A stretch of 64,000 nt of DNA from Anagrus nilaparvatae. Its lineage: Eukaryota; Arthropoda; Insecta; Hymenoptera; Mymaridae. Within the stretch, counting starts at the first letter, position 1. Every line of letters begins with the position of its first letter. Of the stretch, positions 11,851 to 24,018 are shown piece after piece. Made by a program: the position numbers and the translations under genes. The stretch lies in contig JAKSXM010000132.1 in assembly GCA_022575985.1 (NCBI GenBank), forward strand, positions 806,001-870,000, read 5' to 3'. Below the pieces are notes generated by a model. It did no database searches and was not told the DNA's origin. It worked only from the letters and a program-made list of their open reading frames with translations.

Positions 11851-13442
11851 TAATCCAGATTTTTTCAAAGGTTCTAGTGATATTTTTAATTAAAATAACG
11901 AAAAAAACAGCCATAAAATTAATAAAATAAAAGCAATTTTTTTTTGCTTGATGAAATGAAAATCAAATTTAAAAAAGATTTTGCTGACTGTACTTATATT
12001 GAGACATGAATTTTCAATCAAAATTAGAATAATTTTTCTAAGACTGGATAGCATAGTATACTGTTGTACCATAAACAAACAAAATATATTTTAAATATAA
12101 TAATAATTGAAAATTTTATTTGCATATTTCAATAAATAAATTTCAATATATCATAAAAAATAGTTAATATAAAAATATAAAAAAATAATCTTCAAAAGAA
12201 AATCAAGAATTCTTCCTAGAATATTTTATAAAACTTTAAACTATTTATTAAAACTTATAGGTAAAATTTTTTTTTATATAAAACATAATACCTATAGTAT
12301 AAGAAATTTAAAAATCTTCAAATTTTTAAAAATATTTTTTACGTTTTATAAATTGAGATACATTGCAAAAAATGTATAAGTATTTTATAGATCTTTTGCC
12401 ACTTTTTTAAAAAAATTTTAAATTTCATTTAATTTAATTCAATCAATTAATTCTTTTTACTGATAATATTCAAATGCTGAAAGTTTTGTACTAAATTTTT
12501 AAGAGTTAACGCAAAACAAATTTTTTAATTTTACTTATATATATTTTAAATAATTAATTATAATAATAGTTTGTATCTAACTTCCGTCCATTAAATATAC
12601 AAAACAAAAATTAAAAAATAATAATATAGTTAAATAAGTATTTTAATGATAAGGCAATAATATTATGAAAAGAGTTTAAAACTTATGTACCTGGATCAAA
12701 AATAGATCTGATTTACTGGAATAAAAAAGACTGTATTTTAATGATATTTTTAAAATAAAAAAAAATATACAACAGTACATATCGCTATTTTTTTGAAGAA
12801 AAAATCCATTTTTCCAAAGAACTAATTTAAATTTCAGCTATAATGGAAAAAATACTGAATATTCATTTGTTAAAAAAATAAAAAAGAAATCAAACATATA
12901 TTATTTTTTAAAAAATAGATCTAAATTTATAGTTTAATTATCTAAAATAAAGTTTCAAATTTCGCAACATTGCAAAAACTGATATCAACTGTTGGTAACT
13001 TCTCTAATGCAAAAATATTGGTCAATGCCAATCTCTTTATTCAAATAAGGTATCAGCTTTTTTTATATAATGCAGTATAATACAATAGCTAGCTTAATAC
13101 AATTGGGAGGTTACTAGGGGGGTTCAAATAAAGTGTATACACAATAATCTTTAAGTTAAAATTATTTATTTTTATAATATATGTGTATGGAAATTTTATT
13201 AATTTGTTTTAAAGGATACTAATTAGGAATTTAATTTATTAAAATGCTTAAAACTGTAATAGCATTTTGTTAAAAAAATATTTACGCAAAATATTTATTG
13301 TGACCCAGTAAACAAAAAAAAAATGAATATTTTATGATATTTTGGTTTTTGGAGCTTTGAACATTGTATTTAAAAGCTTCAAGCAGATTAAGTATTCAAA
13401 AAATATATCTATTATTCTTTGGAAGTTAATTATTATTTAAAT
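11851..13442. other. Non-coding spacer between clarin and YOD1
   Basis: AT-rich sequence of about 1.6 kb. It should hold the clarin 3' UTR at the left and the YOD1 promoter and 5' UTR at the right. No ORF with recognisable content and no strong repeat was seen; the 62-codon minus ORF at 11890-12078 is low-complexity. Confidence 0.6.
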
Positions 13443-14502
13443 ATGGGAGGATTTGTTTTAAGAGTAAAATTTAAAACAGGACAAAAAATTGTGGATGGTC
13501 TAACTCCTGAGGATAATGTTTTACAGTTAAAAAGAAGATTGTCCGAAGTTACAGGAGTTAGTATTAAAGAACTCTATGTGTTAACAGGATTCCCTCCGAA
13601 AGCTCTTGATCTAAGCGAAGATGATGCTTCCTTGCATGAAAGAAATATCACTTCTGGAGAAACTCTTATTGTAGAAGAAAAAAAAGATTTAGAAATTCCG
13701 GAGTCAAAACACATTAATCAAGTGCGTCCTCATATCTCAGATAATTCTGAAATGAACGATTCGCCAGGAATTCTTATGAAAATGGTTGTACCTGCAGACA
13801 ATTCGTGTCTTTTTACAAGCGTTGGCTTTGTACTTAGTGGTAAGAACTTACTTTAATTTTTATTTTGATGTTGGTCAATTATTTTTTTTAATTCATTAGG
13901 AAAAGTAGACCCCAGTTGCTCTGGATTCATGAGAGAAATAATTGCTAATGCCGTTTCAAGTAATAAAGAAGAATATTCTGAAGCTATTTTGGGAAAACCA
14001 AACGCTGAATATTGCGATTGGATTTTAAAACCAGATTCATGGGGAGGAGCCATAGAGCTTCGTATCCTTTCTAATTTTTATGGTTTAGAAATTGCTGTAG
14101 TTGACAGTAGTAATGGTATTATCAATAGATTTGGCGAAGATCAAAATTTTCCAAATAGAGTTTTCTTGATTTTTGATGGAATCCATTATGACCCACTTTA
14201 TTTGGAGCCTTTGAGTGTAAGTATTGGCAAAATGGGTACGTTTGTATAAATATAATAAATAAGTTTTAATTTATTAGGGAGGTAATATTCAAACCATGTT
14301 TCAAACAAGTGATATCGAGACTTATCAACAAGCAGAAAATTTGGCACACGAAGCTAAATCAAGTCATCAATACACCGATGTCCAAAAGTTTACATTGAAA
14401 TGTTTAGTGTGTAACGTACAACTTAGTGGATCAGAAGCTGCACGTATTCATGCTAAGGAAACAGCTCATCAAAGTTTTGGTGAAATAGTTAATAATAAAT
14501 AA
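13443..14502 (+). CDS. YOD1: Ubiquitin thioesterase OTU1 (YOD1)
   Basis: Three exons join in phase: 13443-13839, 13900-14216, 14278-14502, giving 312 aa. Domain order matches YOD1: an N-terminal ubiquitin-like/UBX-type domain (about 4-80, with LYVLTGFPPKALDLSEDD), an OTU cysteine protease (about 112-235) and a C-terminal C2H2 zinc finger (CLVCNVQL...HAKETAH). Catalytic residues are present: Asp119 and Cys122 in PADNSCLF, and His228 in FDGIHYDPLY. Known role: deubiquitinase working with the p97/VCP ATPase in ER-associated degradation. I chose the ATG at 13443 (MGGFVLRVKF) because it starts directly on the ubiquitin-like fold; an in-frame ATG at 13419 would add eight residues. Confidence 0.95.
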
Positions 14503-15867
14503 AAATTTTTAGTTAAAAACAAAGCTCAAATTCAGAAAATTAAAAGAAAAGGTTATATGCAATTAATATTACAACGAGTTAATAAAAATTTCTTAAAATA
14601 TCCAAGTAGGATATATAATATGTTAGGTGCACAAATTAATCTGTAGCAGAGATACAATTGATGTCAAATTATAAAAATATAATATATATCTATATTTTTT
14701 ACAATAGAAAACGCAAATTTATAGGTATGTAACTATTATTTGATCAATACATAGGCTACATCAAAATGTGAATCCTTTAGAAATTTAGAATAATTAGAAA
14801 AATTGATTGATAAAAAAATTAGGAGGATCACTAAACTGTGATAAAATTACTCAAATTGGATTTATAAAATAAAATTCTTTCTCTGCCAAAAAATAAATAT
14901 TTTTTTGTAAAAAAAGCAAAATAATATAAATTACCTATTGCTGTGTTGCTTTATGAAAAAAAAACTATAAATAATGATCTTAATTAAAGTAAAATATTAA
15001 AGTGAAATAATTTAAAAATTATGGGGTTGTTTTTTTATAGGAAAGACTTTTAAGAAGATAATTTGTGACTTTAAAAAATTATTTAAATGCTATAGACTTT
15101 TTGTGTTACGCATTAATTTATTTTAGTATATTATCAGTTTATTTTTACATTAGTATTTGAAATATTTTTTCTACAAATTAAAAAAAATTTTTTTTAGTAT
15201 ATTTTTAACGAATAATATTTTATTATAACATATATATACAACAGTAATTAATTTAAAAATTGAGAAAATGATTGAAAATATTATACAAAAAATTAATATA
15301 ATTTTAAATATATTCTTAAATGATGAAATCTATTTTAATGATTAATAAAAATATTTAAAATTTTAATATTTTGCATTTATTGATACCTTTCATTAAAGTA
15401 TCCTATCTTTTTATTCAATCTTTAAGTTTCAGAATAATAAAATTTATGTTGGGAGAAAAATAAAATTCAAATAGTTACTTTTTATTTTTAATTTGTAACT
15501 TTATATAGTTTAAAAAAACTTTTATTATAAATATCTAATTTATTATCACATTTAATTTTAAACATTTGCAAAATCAATAATTAGTTATATAATTATTTTA
15601 ATATAAATTAAAAGTCAGTAACAGTTATTTAAAATTAATTTTGTAAAACTATTATTAATAATAAAAAAATATAAAATTAGATAAAAAAATAAAAATTACT
15701 ATATATATTATACTTGTCATATATATAATATTAACGATGTAAACGGACTTTTGCCATAACATTTTCAATCCTTGAAGTATATTATTTTAATAATTAATTA
15801 ATGAGACAAGGAGTTAGTTTAATGGTAATTAGGAAAACCAAAGTTATAATTTTTCTAAAAATCCTGT
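14503..15867. other. Non-coding convergent spacer
   Basis: About 1.4 kb of AT-rich sequence between the 3' end of YOD1 (plus) and the 3' end of the RNA ligase (minus). Nothing beyond 3' UTR-type low-complexity sequence was seen. Confidence 0.6.
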
Positions 15868-16977
15868 TTAATTCACCAGTTCCTTGCATTTATTCAAATA
15901 CCAAATTGAACATGTTTTACTGATGATTGGTGCTACAGATTTCCAAGATAAATTTGATACCTCAAGTTCCAACTGACCCTCTTTGTGAATATCTTTCATC
16001 ATCCAAGAAATAAAAGATTTTGTTTTTGTTATGTCAATACCAATTTCATTTGCTCCTTGTTGCAACCTAGCTTCGCTACACATATTATTAACATAATCTT
16101 CAACAGATTTGGCCTTTTCTGGTTCTAAATGGATACTCTTTTTATTTTTTGCTTGAGAAGATAAAGGAGCATGAGATGTTCCTTTTGCCTTGAAAGAGAA
16201 ATCAGTTAAATAATTTACATTCAACACATTAAACTCTGCAATACTAGATTGAGTTGTAAGACCAGTAGGATACATGACCAAACCTTCTCCATGTCCAACA
16301 ATGCCAAAAACTTCCTTTACCCAAGGATCTTCTGCATCAATTTTCTGCACTGCTTCATCAATTTGATTCAATTCTTTTTGAGAATTTTCTGGATTTGTCA
16401 AATCCAAAGTAATTGTATCAGTAAACCACGGAATGATAAAAACATTCTTTGGAAGGAAGACCTTACCATTTTTGGTCATGAATTTTTTAATCTCTTCTGG
16501 ATCTATCAAAAGGAAAGAATCTAAATAGATAGAAAAAACTACAAATATGTCTTCTTTCAAATCACATAAAGCAACTCCTTTTTGAATTTTTGGACCACAA
16601 TACTCTCCAAAAATGACAATTTGATTCCATTTAGGAGATTGTAAAGAAAGGAAGTATTTTTCATTTTCATACACTAATTTACTAATTCTGGGACTATTTC
16701 TTTCAACAAACAAATTACGGCTTTGAGCTTTCAGTTTACCAGATTGAATATTCACAGCAGCATTGCAACCATGTAGCTTAACTTTGCCTTGGTACTCAAG
16801 GTGATCCAATTTATGCAAAGGAAAATTTTCAATTATATTTTTGTCATGTTCTTCTTTTTTTATGTATGTTGCCACTTGTTTTGGAACAAAGTAAAAAAGA
16901 TTGATGCTTGGCCAGGGAACAAAAGTCACTGCATTGTCTTCCTGTTCTTGGTGAGTTGAGTTGTTGCATGGTTCCAT
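15868..16977 (-). CDS. T4 Rnl2-like RNA ligase (nucleotidyltransferase family)
   Basis: A single 369-codon ORF with no introns, unlike most neighbours. Motifs of the covalent nucleotidyltransferase superfamily appear in order: motif I KLHG (Lys67 as the AMP-accepting lysine), an Ia-like AQSRN, motif III FGEYCGP (123-129) continuing KIQKGVA as in T4 Rnl2, motif IV EGLVMYP (231-237) and motif V FKAKG (262-266). A helical C-terminal part (about 285-365) resembles the Rnl2 C-terminal domain. Expected reaction: ATP-dependent sealing of RNA 3'-OH/5'-phosphate ends. All visible catalytic motifs are intact, so it is probably active. It is not the animal RLIG1 (C12orf29) sequence type. It lies head to head with LMBR1. 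Origin by transfer from a virus, bacterium or protist is possible but untested. Substrate in the cell is unknown. Confidence 0.85.
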   Translation of the reverse strand: MEPCNNSTHQEQEDNAVTFVPWPSINLFYFVPKQVATYIKKEEHDKNIIENFPLHKLDHLEYQGKVKLHGCNAAVNIQSGKLKAQSRNLFVERNSPRISKLVYENEKYFLSLQSPKWNQIVIFGEYCGPKIQKGVALCDLKEDIFVVFSIYLDSFLLIDPEEIKKFMTKNGKVFLPKNVFIIPWFTDTITLDLTNPENSQKELNQIDEAVQKIDAEDPWVKEVFGIVGHGEGLVMYPTGLTTQSSIAEFNVLNVNYLTDFSFKAKGTSHAPLSSQAKNKKSIHLEPEKAKSVEDYVNNMCSEARLQQGANEIGIDITKTKSFISWMMKDIHKEGQLELEVSNLSWKSVAPIISKTCSIWYLNKCKELVN

Positions 16978-18099
16978 AATTTTAAAATAAAAAATACAAA
17001 TTTTGATTTTAAATCTCTGGACCTGTTTGTACTATATATGTTTTATATACTGAATGTAAAATATTTTCATGATATAATCATTGTTAAATGGTTTTAACTT
17101 TGGAAACTTTGAGAAATACCAGGATGGATATATTGTTATCTTGGGAAATACCAGAGCCTCATACTTTTTGTAATAATGATAAACTGTTGCATATGATTCA
17201 AATAATGATCATTGAGTATCTGCGTGTATATCCTAAATATACCTATCCTATATGTATGCCTATTGCATAGCAGAATATGTATAGTTTGTTTTTGTGTGAT
17301 TTTTAACGTGTTTTTATTATATCTGAGGTTCTCGAGTCTTCGTGTAATGTATACTATGTTTATGTTTATAAACTATAGTATAATCATGTATATTTTACGC
17401 TCTAATCCCAAAATGGCAAAAATAAGAAATAACTAATACATTTTTCTATTTTTAGTTGAATTTTTGCGTATTTTTGTTGATTTTGCTTATATTTAACTGT
17501 TTTAGGTTTGTTTTTGGTTGTGTTCCGTATAGAATATTATTATAATAAAGTAGAAAATTTTAATTATGAGATTAAATGCAAATGCAAATTAAACCTTTTG
17601 CACGTAAGATGTATAATTCAAATATCGCGAATGCAAAACGGTTGATGCGCTTCAAGTTTAATTCAGTCAGTGTTCTGAGAAACATCGAAACAAAAAAAGG
17701 AGTGCGAATATTTTTAATTTATTTTGATTAACAAAACTTAACAGCATATATGCTTAACAGGTATAAAGTTCGCACAAAAAATGACAAAGAAGCTGGTAAA
17801 AATTACAAGTTTGTGTATAATTAATAAATTGTGAAGTAAAAAAAAAATAAAAACAAAAGATATAATTATATTTTCTTTGACTTGTGCTAAGAAATTTATT
17901 TGATATAATTTTATTTGGAATTAAAAATTTATAAGTAAAGTGAATGACATAAAAAATATAAAATAAATAAAAAGGATAAAAACACAAATCAAATGCTTGA
18001 AGTAAAGAATAAAGAACTTGGAGACTCGTAAAATGTCGAAAAGTTTAGATAATAATAATAATAAAATTAAGCTCATAAAAAAGCACAGGTTTTATAAAA
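16978..18099. promoter_or_regulatory. Divergent intergenic region between RNA ligase and LMBR1 homologue
   Basis: Two head-to-head genes share this 1.1-kb spacer. A TTCAGTCAGTG initiator-like sequence near 17660 is followed by a downstream A-rich leader and may be the LMBR1 start region. The short ORFs at 17088-17270, 17212-17436 and 17754-17987 have biased composition and no recognisable domain, and I treat them as chance. Confidence 0.4.
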
Positions 18100-21000
18100 A
18101 TGGAAGATGAAGCTGATATCAGAGAACAATTATTTCTCAACACAGTACGAGAAAATATTGTAAGTGAAAAAAGAAAATTTTCTTTATAAAAAAAAAAATA
18201 ATTTTTAGGTTATGTTTTTTATGGGAGGGTATAAAAATAAATCTCTGTTTACGACCTTGACATGATGTATACTATTATATCTATATAGGTATATGGAAAG
18301 GTCATTATCCTCAATTAAAATTGTTATTACCTATATACATAATTTGTTAATGAAAACTTATTTTAATTTTTTTTGCAAGAAAAGTTTATATATAAATTAA
18401 CATAAAATTTACACTTGACATAAATTAAAATGATTCAGTACTGGATTAGAAAATAATTTGGGTCTTAGAAATTATTAAGAGTATAATATAATCAATTAAA
18501 AGAACAAGTATCACCAATATAAAATTACAAATAGGATATTCCAAAATTATAATAATAATTTTTATTAATTTGTATAGGCTATTAATAAATACATAAAAAA
18601 TCAATAAAGAACATAACACACCTTGAATAAATTGTTTATCAATATAATAAAATATTGCAATAAATAAAACATTATTATGAAAGGTATTTATGTTTTTACT
18701 TTCTCAGTATAATATTGTTCTATATATAAAACAATTAAAAATTAGTGCTAATACTTATTGATTTTTTTGTTTATTTAATTTGTATAAGTAGTAGGTAAAT
18801 AAGTGTCATCGTACTTTTTCTATTATTAGATAAATAGAATAATTTAAGAATTTATATATATCGATGCGAATAAATTTTAAAATGTTTATAAATTTTTAAA
18901 TTAAATGTTTTATGTAAGAGAAGGAATTCAACCATGTCATTTAAATAACAAAAGCGCATAATAATTTATATAGGTGCAGTCACATGTTTAACGCTAATTG
19001 ATTTGTAAAAAATATTTCTTTTATTTCATATCAGATTAATTTAATTAAAAAGTAAACATCATTCAATTTTACAATTTTCTAAAAAAAGTAGTTACAAGAG
19101 GAAATTAAGTATTAAAAAGTTTCTATTTTTATAACGTTGGGGAAAATAGAAAATTCTCTTTATAAGTGACGCTTTTTTTCCTGTATGTAAAAAGAGAGAT
19201 AATAATATTTAAAATAATAAAGAATTTCTTAAAAATATTATTGCAACACCATATTATATACCGGATACTTTATTTAAGTTACATTCTTTAATTAAAAAAT
19301 ATAATAATTATGTAAATGACACGTGTTGCATTATAATTAAAGAAGATTCTCTGATTAAAATGATAACAGTTAAATGAAATATTCAGAATATTGAAAACAT
19401 ATTTGATTTGTAATTTTTGATCAGTTATTTTTAAAGTTAATAAAAAGATAAAAATATGTTTGATAAAAAAAATTTTTTTATGACGTTACTAATAATTACG
19501 ATTTTGGCAAAAATTACATGCATGTATAGGTAAAAACTATATTATTTACAAATTAAATACATATGATGCATTTTAATTTGACGAGTAATTACTTTTGATA
19601 TATAATACACACTTGTTTATACATAATTATTGCAATAAAAAAAGTAGGGATTTAATTATTTTTTTTGACGTTTAAATGTTTAAAAATAAATTCATTTTTC
19701 TCTCTTTTTCTCTCTTTAAAAAAAAAATATAAATTTTGTTGTTGATAACGATAAGTTACTTTATTTATCAGTAAATAAAAATTATATTGTAAAATTTTTA
19801 ATCAGTTATTTACAAATTAAAAATTTCTATGGATAAAAGAATTAATTAATTATAATAATGAATTATAACTAATGTTTGTTTAATTAATTACTACTCTAGG
19901 AAGAATCGAACAATGCAAATTGTCTATTTATTATTGTTATATTCATATCAAATACAATCTATAAATATTTTTTTAAACAAGTAGAGGGAGGTCAAATATA
20001 TAATTTTTTTTAATATAAAATAATGCGTTTAAAATTTATGTACTTTATTGATAAAAAATTAAATATTTTTATTATTTTTGGATTAATATTTTATTGATAA
20101 AAATTTGTATAAAAGTTTTAGATAAAAGTTTTATAGTATTTTTTTTTTTTTTTATCATTTTTGATAAACAAAATCTTAAAGTATAGATTAAAGTGCATTC
20201 TCAAATAAAATAAATAAATTTTTTTTTAGAAATAATTTTTGTCTTAGGAGCATCATTCCACCTATGATGATTTATATATGTGTGATCTAATTACCTAATT
20301 TTACTTACTTCCTCTTCTTTTCTCTGTATATAATATACAATGCAATAAATTAAATGCAATTAATTGCATGTATAAGAAATTATTTGAAATTTCTCATTTG
20401 AAAAATAATAGAGAAACCCTTAAGGTACAAAAAAAAAACCAGATTTAAAAAAACCGGTTTAAAAAAACTTGTTTTATTTAAATTCCTTGCTAATAAATAA
20501 AGAATTGCATTCTTTTAAAATAATAATAATAAATATTTTTTTTATAATTTACAGATTTTTCTCTTACTATTTTTAATACTATACATATCAAGTTATGCAT
20601 TGATATCAAGATTTCGTTGGAAGGACAGGGAAGATTATTTAACAGGAGATGACGATGAAGTAACAGTATATAGAATAAGTTTATGGCTGTGTGCAGTTGC
20701 ATTAGCAATATCAATTGGTGCTACTTTACTCTTGCCAATATCAATTGCCAGTAATGAAGTCCTTATACTTTATCCAAACAGTTATTATGTCAAATGGCTT
20801 AACAGCTCGCTTATACAAGGTAACCAAAAATTTGTTAACATTAAATTAACTTTTATTTTTTTTATTTAATTGAATAATTTTATAGGATTATGGAACCTTG
20901 TATTCCTCTTCTCCAACTTGTCGATATTTGTTTTCCTACCTTTTGCCTATCTTCTTACAGAGTCAGAGGGATTTATTGGACACAGAAGAGTAATTTTAAA

Positions 21001-22857
21001 ATTTTTTCTAATAATGTTAAGTACTAATTTAAAAATAATAAAAATTTTATTTTTTAATAGGGTGTTATGTCAAGAGTGTATGAAACGCTAACTGTATTAT
21101 GTTTGTTAGGGGCAATGGTCTTAGGTATGACATACATATTATCAGCAGTTTTGGATCGACAAAAATCTAATGTACAAAATATTTTAAGTTAGTAATTATT
21201 TTTTATTTCTAATTTTTATGATAAACTTTTTAAATTAATTTCTTATTTTTTATTTAGATTTTTGGAATTATTATCTTCCATTTTTATATTCCTGTGTATC
21301 ATTCGTTGGTGTAATTTTATTATTAGGTAAACAAATTAATAATCTTTTTTCTTATTAAAATTAACTGTGGTAAATTATTAACATATTTTTTTTTTAATTT
21401 CCTTACAGTTTGTACTCCGATAGGTTTTGTGCGACTTTTTGGAGTAGTTGGATCATTTTTAGTGAAACCTCAGTTTTTAAAGAATTTAGATGAAGAGTAT
21501 TATGCATTTAAACTGGAGGAAGAATGTATAAAACGAAGGTAATTATTAAAAAACTATTTATTACTTGCCATTATTATTTAAGAAAAATATAATTTAATTA
21601 CTAAGTAGTACTTTATATTTTCAATTTAAGAATTAATTAGATATTGTCCAACAATCCATTTAATTTATTTAATTTAACAATGAGCGTAAAAGTTACTTTT
21701 ACGCACTGGTGGGATAACTTTAACGCACTTTTTAAATCAAATTATGTACGAAACTAGTGATATAAATGTATATTTTACCAAATGCGATCACGGTACCTTG
21801 GTGCTACGCACCTTGGGCACTGTAAATCTTTGCATTTGGCATATTATAATTATGTCACTTGTTTCATAAATAACTATTATTTATCATTTTTACAGAATTC
21901 AACAAGCAAAAACAACTGGTAAATCTTATGTTTCTCCTGTACCTATGTCACCTTTTGGCTGTACTAATATGATCCAAGATGATGAAGAACCATTAAATCC
22001 AAGTCCAGGATTAATGTGTTTAAAAAATGGGGCATTACAAAAAGGGTTAACAGAAAGGCTTAATAATATTAAAATGCACCGGACAATTTTAGATGAACAA
22101 AGACGAACTTGGTGGGTCAGAAGGACCCTTGTTTATCCTGTATCTATGCTTGCACTTTTGGTTTTAACTACATCCACAGCTTTTTTAGCGATACAAAATA
22201 CTTTACAACTTTTAATTGGAATAAAAGCACTGCCTCTCAGTACAAGAGTCAGTATTTTATATTTAATTTTATATTTATTTTTAAATATAATAGACTAAAT
22301 TATTAAAAAAAATCTTTTTATTATAGCAATTCACATTGGGCGTTAGCTCTCTATCAAAGCTAGGGCCAATTGGAGCTGGAGTAGAAGTAGCTGTAATTTT
22401 GTACTTAGCTGCAACAAGTGCAATTGGACTTTACACTCTTCCCGGTGTTAAAAGGGTTCGTCCAAAACATAATTCCACACCTCTTACACACTTGATTGCT
22501 AATTGTGCCCTGCTTCTAGTTCTTAGCTCTGCTTTGCCCTTACTATCACGAATTCTTGGTAAGTTAATAAAATCTATAATTTCAACAAAAAAAAAATTTA
22601 ATTAATTTAATCAATTTTCAGGCATGACAAATTTTGATCTACTCGGCGATTTTGGTCGGATTGAATGGCTAGGGAATTTTAAACTCGTTCTTTTGTATAA
22701 TATTATTTTTGCTTCAGCAGCTATTTGCTGCTTAACCACAAAATTAACATCAACTGTGTGTAAAGAAATATACTCTAGAATACGTAGCAGTTTTTTAAGT
22801 ATTTTTGGAGGAAATTTAAGGCATTCAACAAGCCATGTTTCTGCCAAGGAAGACTGA
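18100..22857 (+). CDS. LMBR1-family multipass membrane protein (Lilipod/LIMR-like)
   Basis: Nine exons join in phase: 18100-18159, 20555-20819, 20886-20989, 21061-21187, 21258-21326, 21409-21538, 21896-22247, 22327-22558, 22622-22857, giving 524 aa. The start MEDEADIREQLFLNTVRENI mirrors the N-terminus of vertebrate LMBR1. Conserved blocks include SNEVLILYPNSYYVKWLNSS, GLWNLVFLFSNL, SEGFIGHR, FWNYYLPFLYSCVSF, SSALPLLSRILG and NFDLLGDFGRIEWLGNF. About nine membrane helices are expected, with a charged intracellular loop in exon 7. In Drosophila the family member Lilipod promotes BMP signalling in germline stem cells; LMBR1L is the lipocalin-1 receptor. Intron 1 is long (2.4 kb); exon 7's donor is the less usual GTCAGT. 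Intron 6 holds a small hairpin element. Confidence 0.95.
18160..20554 (+). other. Long first intron of the LMBR1 homologue
   Basis: A 2.4-kb AT-rich intron bounded by GTAAGT and a TTTACAG acceptor. I see no coding potential and no clear transposable element; poly-T and TTTATT-rich stretches dominate. Any enhancer content cannot be judged by eye. Confidence 0.7.
21749..21868. repeat. Small MITE-like hairpin in LMBR1 intron 6
   Basis: A 120-bp imperfect inverted repeat. The left end CGAAACTAGTGATATAAATG pairs with the right end around CATAATTATGTCACTTGTTTC region, and the inner arms ACCAAATGC (near 21778) and GCATTTGGC (near 21831) are exact. The centre contains a second stem (GGTACCTTGGTGC...GCACCTTGG). 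No coding capacity. Confidence 0.6.
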
Positions 22858-22864
22858 TATATAT

Positions 22865-22899
<35 letters not shown>

Positions 22900-24018
22900 T
22901 TTTCAGTAAATTTTTGACAAAGAAACTGCCAAACTTATATTTATACATAAATATTTAGTAAAATATAAAAATTAATACATTTAACGAGTAAATATAAACA
23001 GAATATTAATTTAATTTTTTAATTTCTATATTTTATGGCTGTGAATAAAATGATATTATACTTGAGTTTTTATTATTAATTATGTATACTAATTAAGAAT
23101 TAAATATTATAATTTTTTCTTGAAAAAAATTTAAGAAAAAAATCAATTGCTCACTTTTTAATACATTTAATTTCATTGTTTTAAATCACATTTTCATCTT
23201 GCATAGAGTGTTAAATTTTTATAATTTTAGTCTTAAATTTTAAAAATTATTGAAAAAAATTGTGTATACTTTTTTATAGACATTCACATTTTGTTTTTTT
23301 ACAGCATGCTTTATAAATATACATGTCTTTTTAAAAATCTTTAAATATTTTAATATTTAGCCACTTTAATTTTAATGTTTTGCAGTTTCTTCGTCCACTT
23401 GTGTACAGTTTTATAAATTAATTAGAATAAGTACTACTAAAAAAAAGAGAAAAAGATTTTTTTTGAAATGATTAAAATAAAATTTCTGTGCATTATCTGA
23501 AACAATTATAATTTATATAAAAGACAAATAAATAATGAGTGTATGTATGTTCTGTAAAAATGTATTCAAAATTATAATTTGTCGTTATTATCAAGTCAGA
23601 TTATGTTAAGTAAAAGTCAAGTAGATTATTTTTTATAATTAAGTAAAATTTTCAATTAATAATTAAGTTAATCTGATTAGTATTGTTTAAAATAACAGTA
23701 TTTATAAAATAAATTGTGTAAAATAAATGAGAATATGTTTTAATCTGAAAAAAACATAAATGATTTTTAGATAAACAAATTTTTGAAACATGATTGTAAG
23801 TATAATATCTTTTAATTAATCAATAATTTTATACATTGATCAATCTATAAATATCTATATATTAATGTATGCGACTGTTATTATTGTCATATAACATACT
23901 TACAATTAAAATAACTTTTAAATAAAAGTGATTATAGTTTTTACAAAATTTTCTTTATTAATTATTTAAAAATACTTTTCATTCACAATTTATTACAGTG
24001 TATGTAAAAGTAAACATT
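22858..24018. other. Non-coding convergent spacer with (TA)n tract
   Basis: This sits between the LMBR1 stop and the YRDC stop. A (TA)n microsatellite at about 22860-22893 is followed by a T-tract; the rest is AT-rich 3' UTR-type sequence with several AATAAA-like motifs. No gene seen. Confidence 0.65.

Noticed and set aside
13419..13442. Upstream in-frame ATG for YOD1 adding eight residues
   Set aside because: The added residues (MEVNYYLN) do not resemble the family's N-terminus, whereas MGGFVLRVKF begins directly on the ubiquitin-like fold; the choice remains uncertain.
16249..16524. 91-codon plus-strand ORF
   Set aside because: It is antisense within the RNA ligase gene, with no recognisable domain.
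15868..16977. Possible mRNA capping enzyme or DNA ligase instead of RNA ligase
   Set aside because: The GEYCGPKIQKGVA block and the C-terminal helical part match T4 Rnl2-type RNA ligase; no OB-fold, triphosphatase or DNA-ligase domain is seen.
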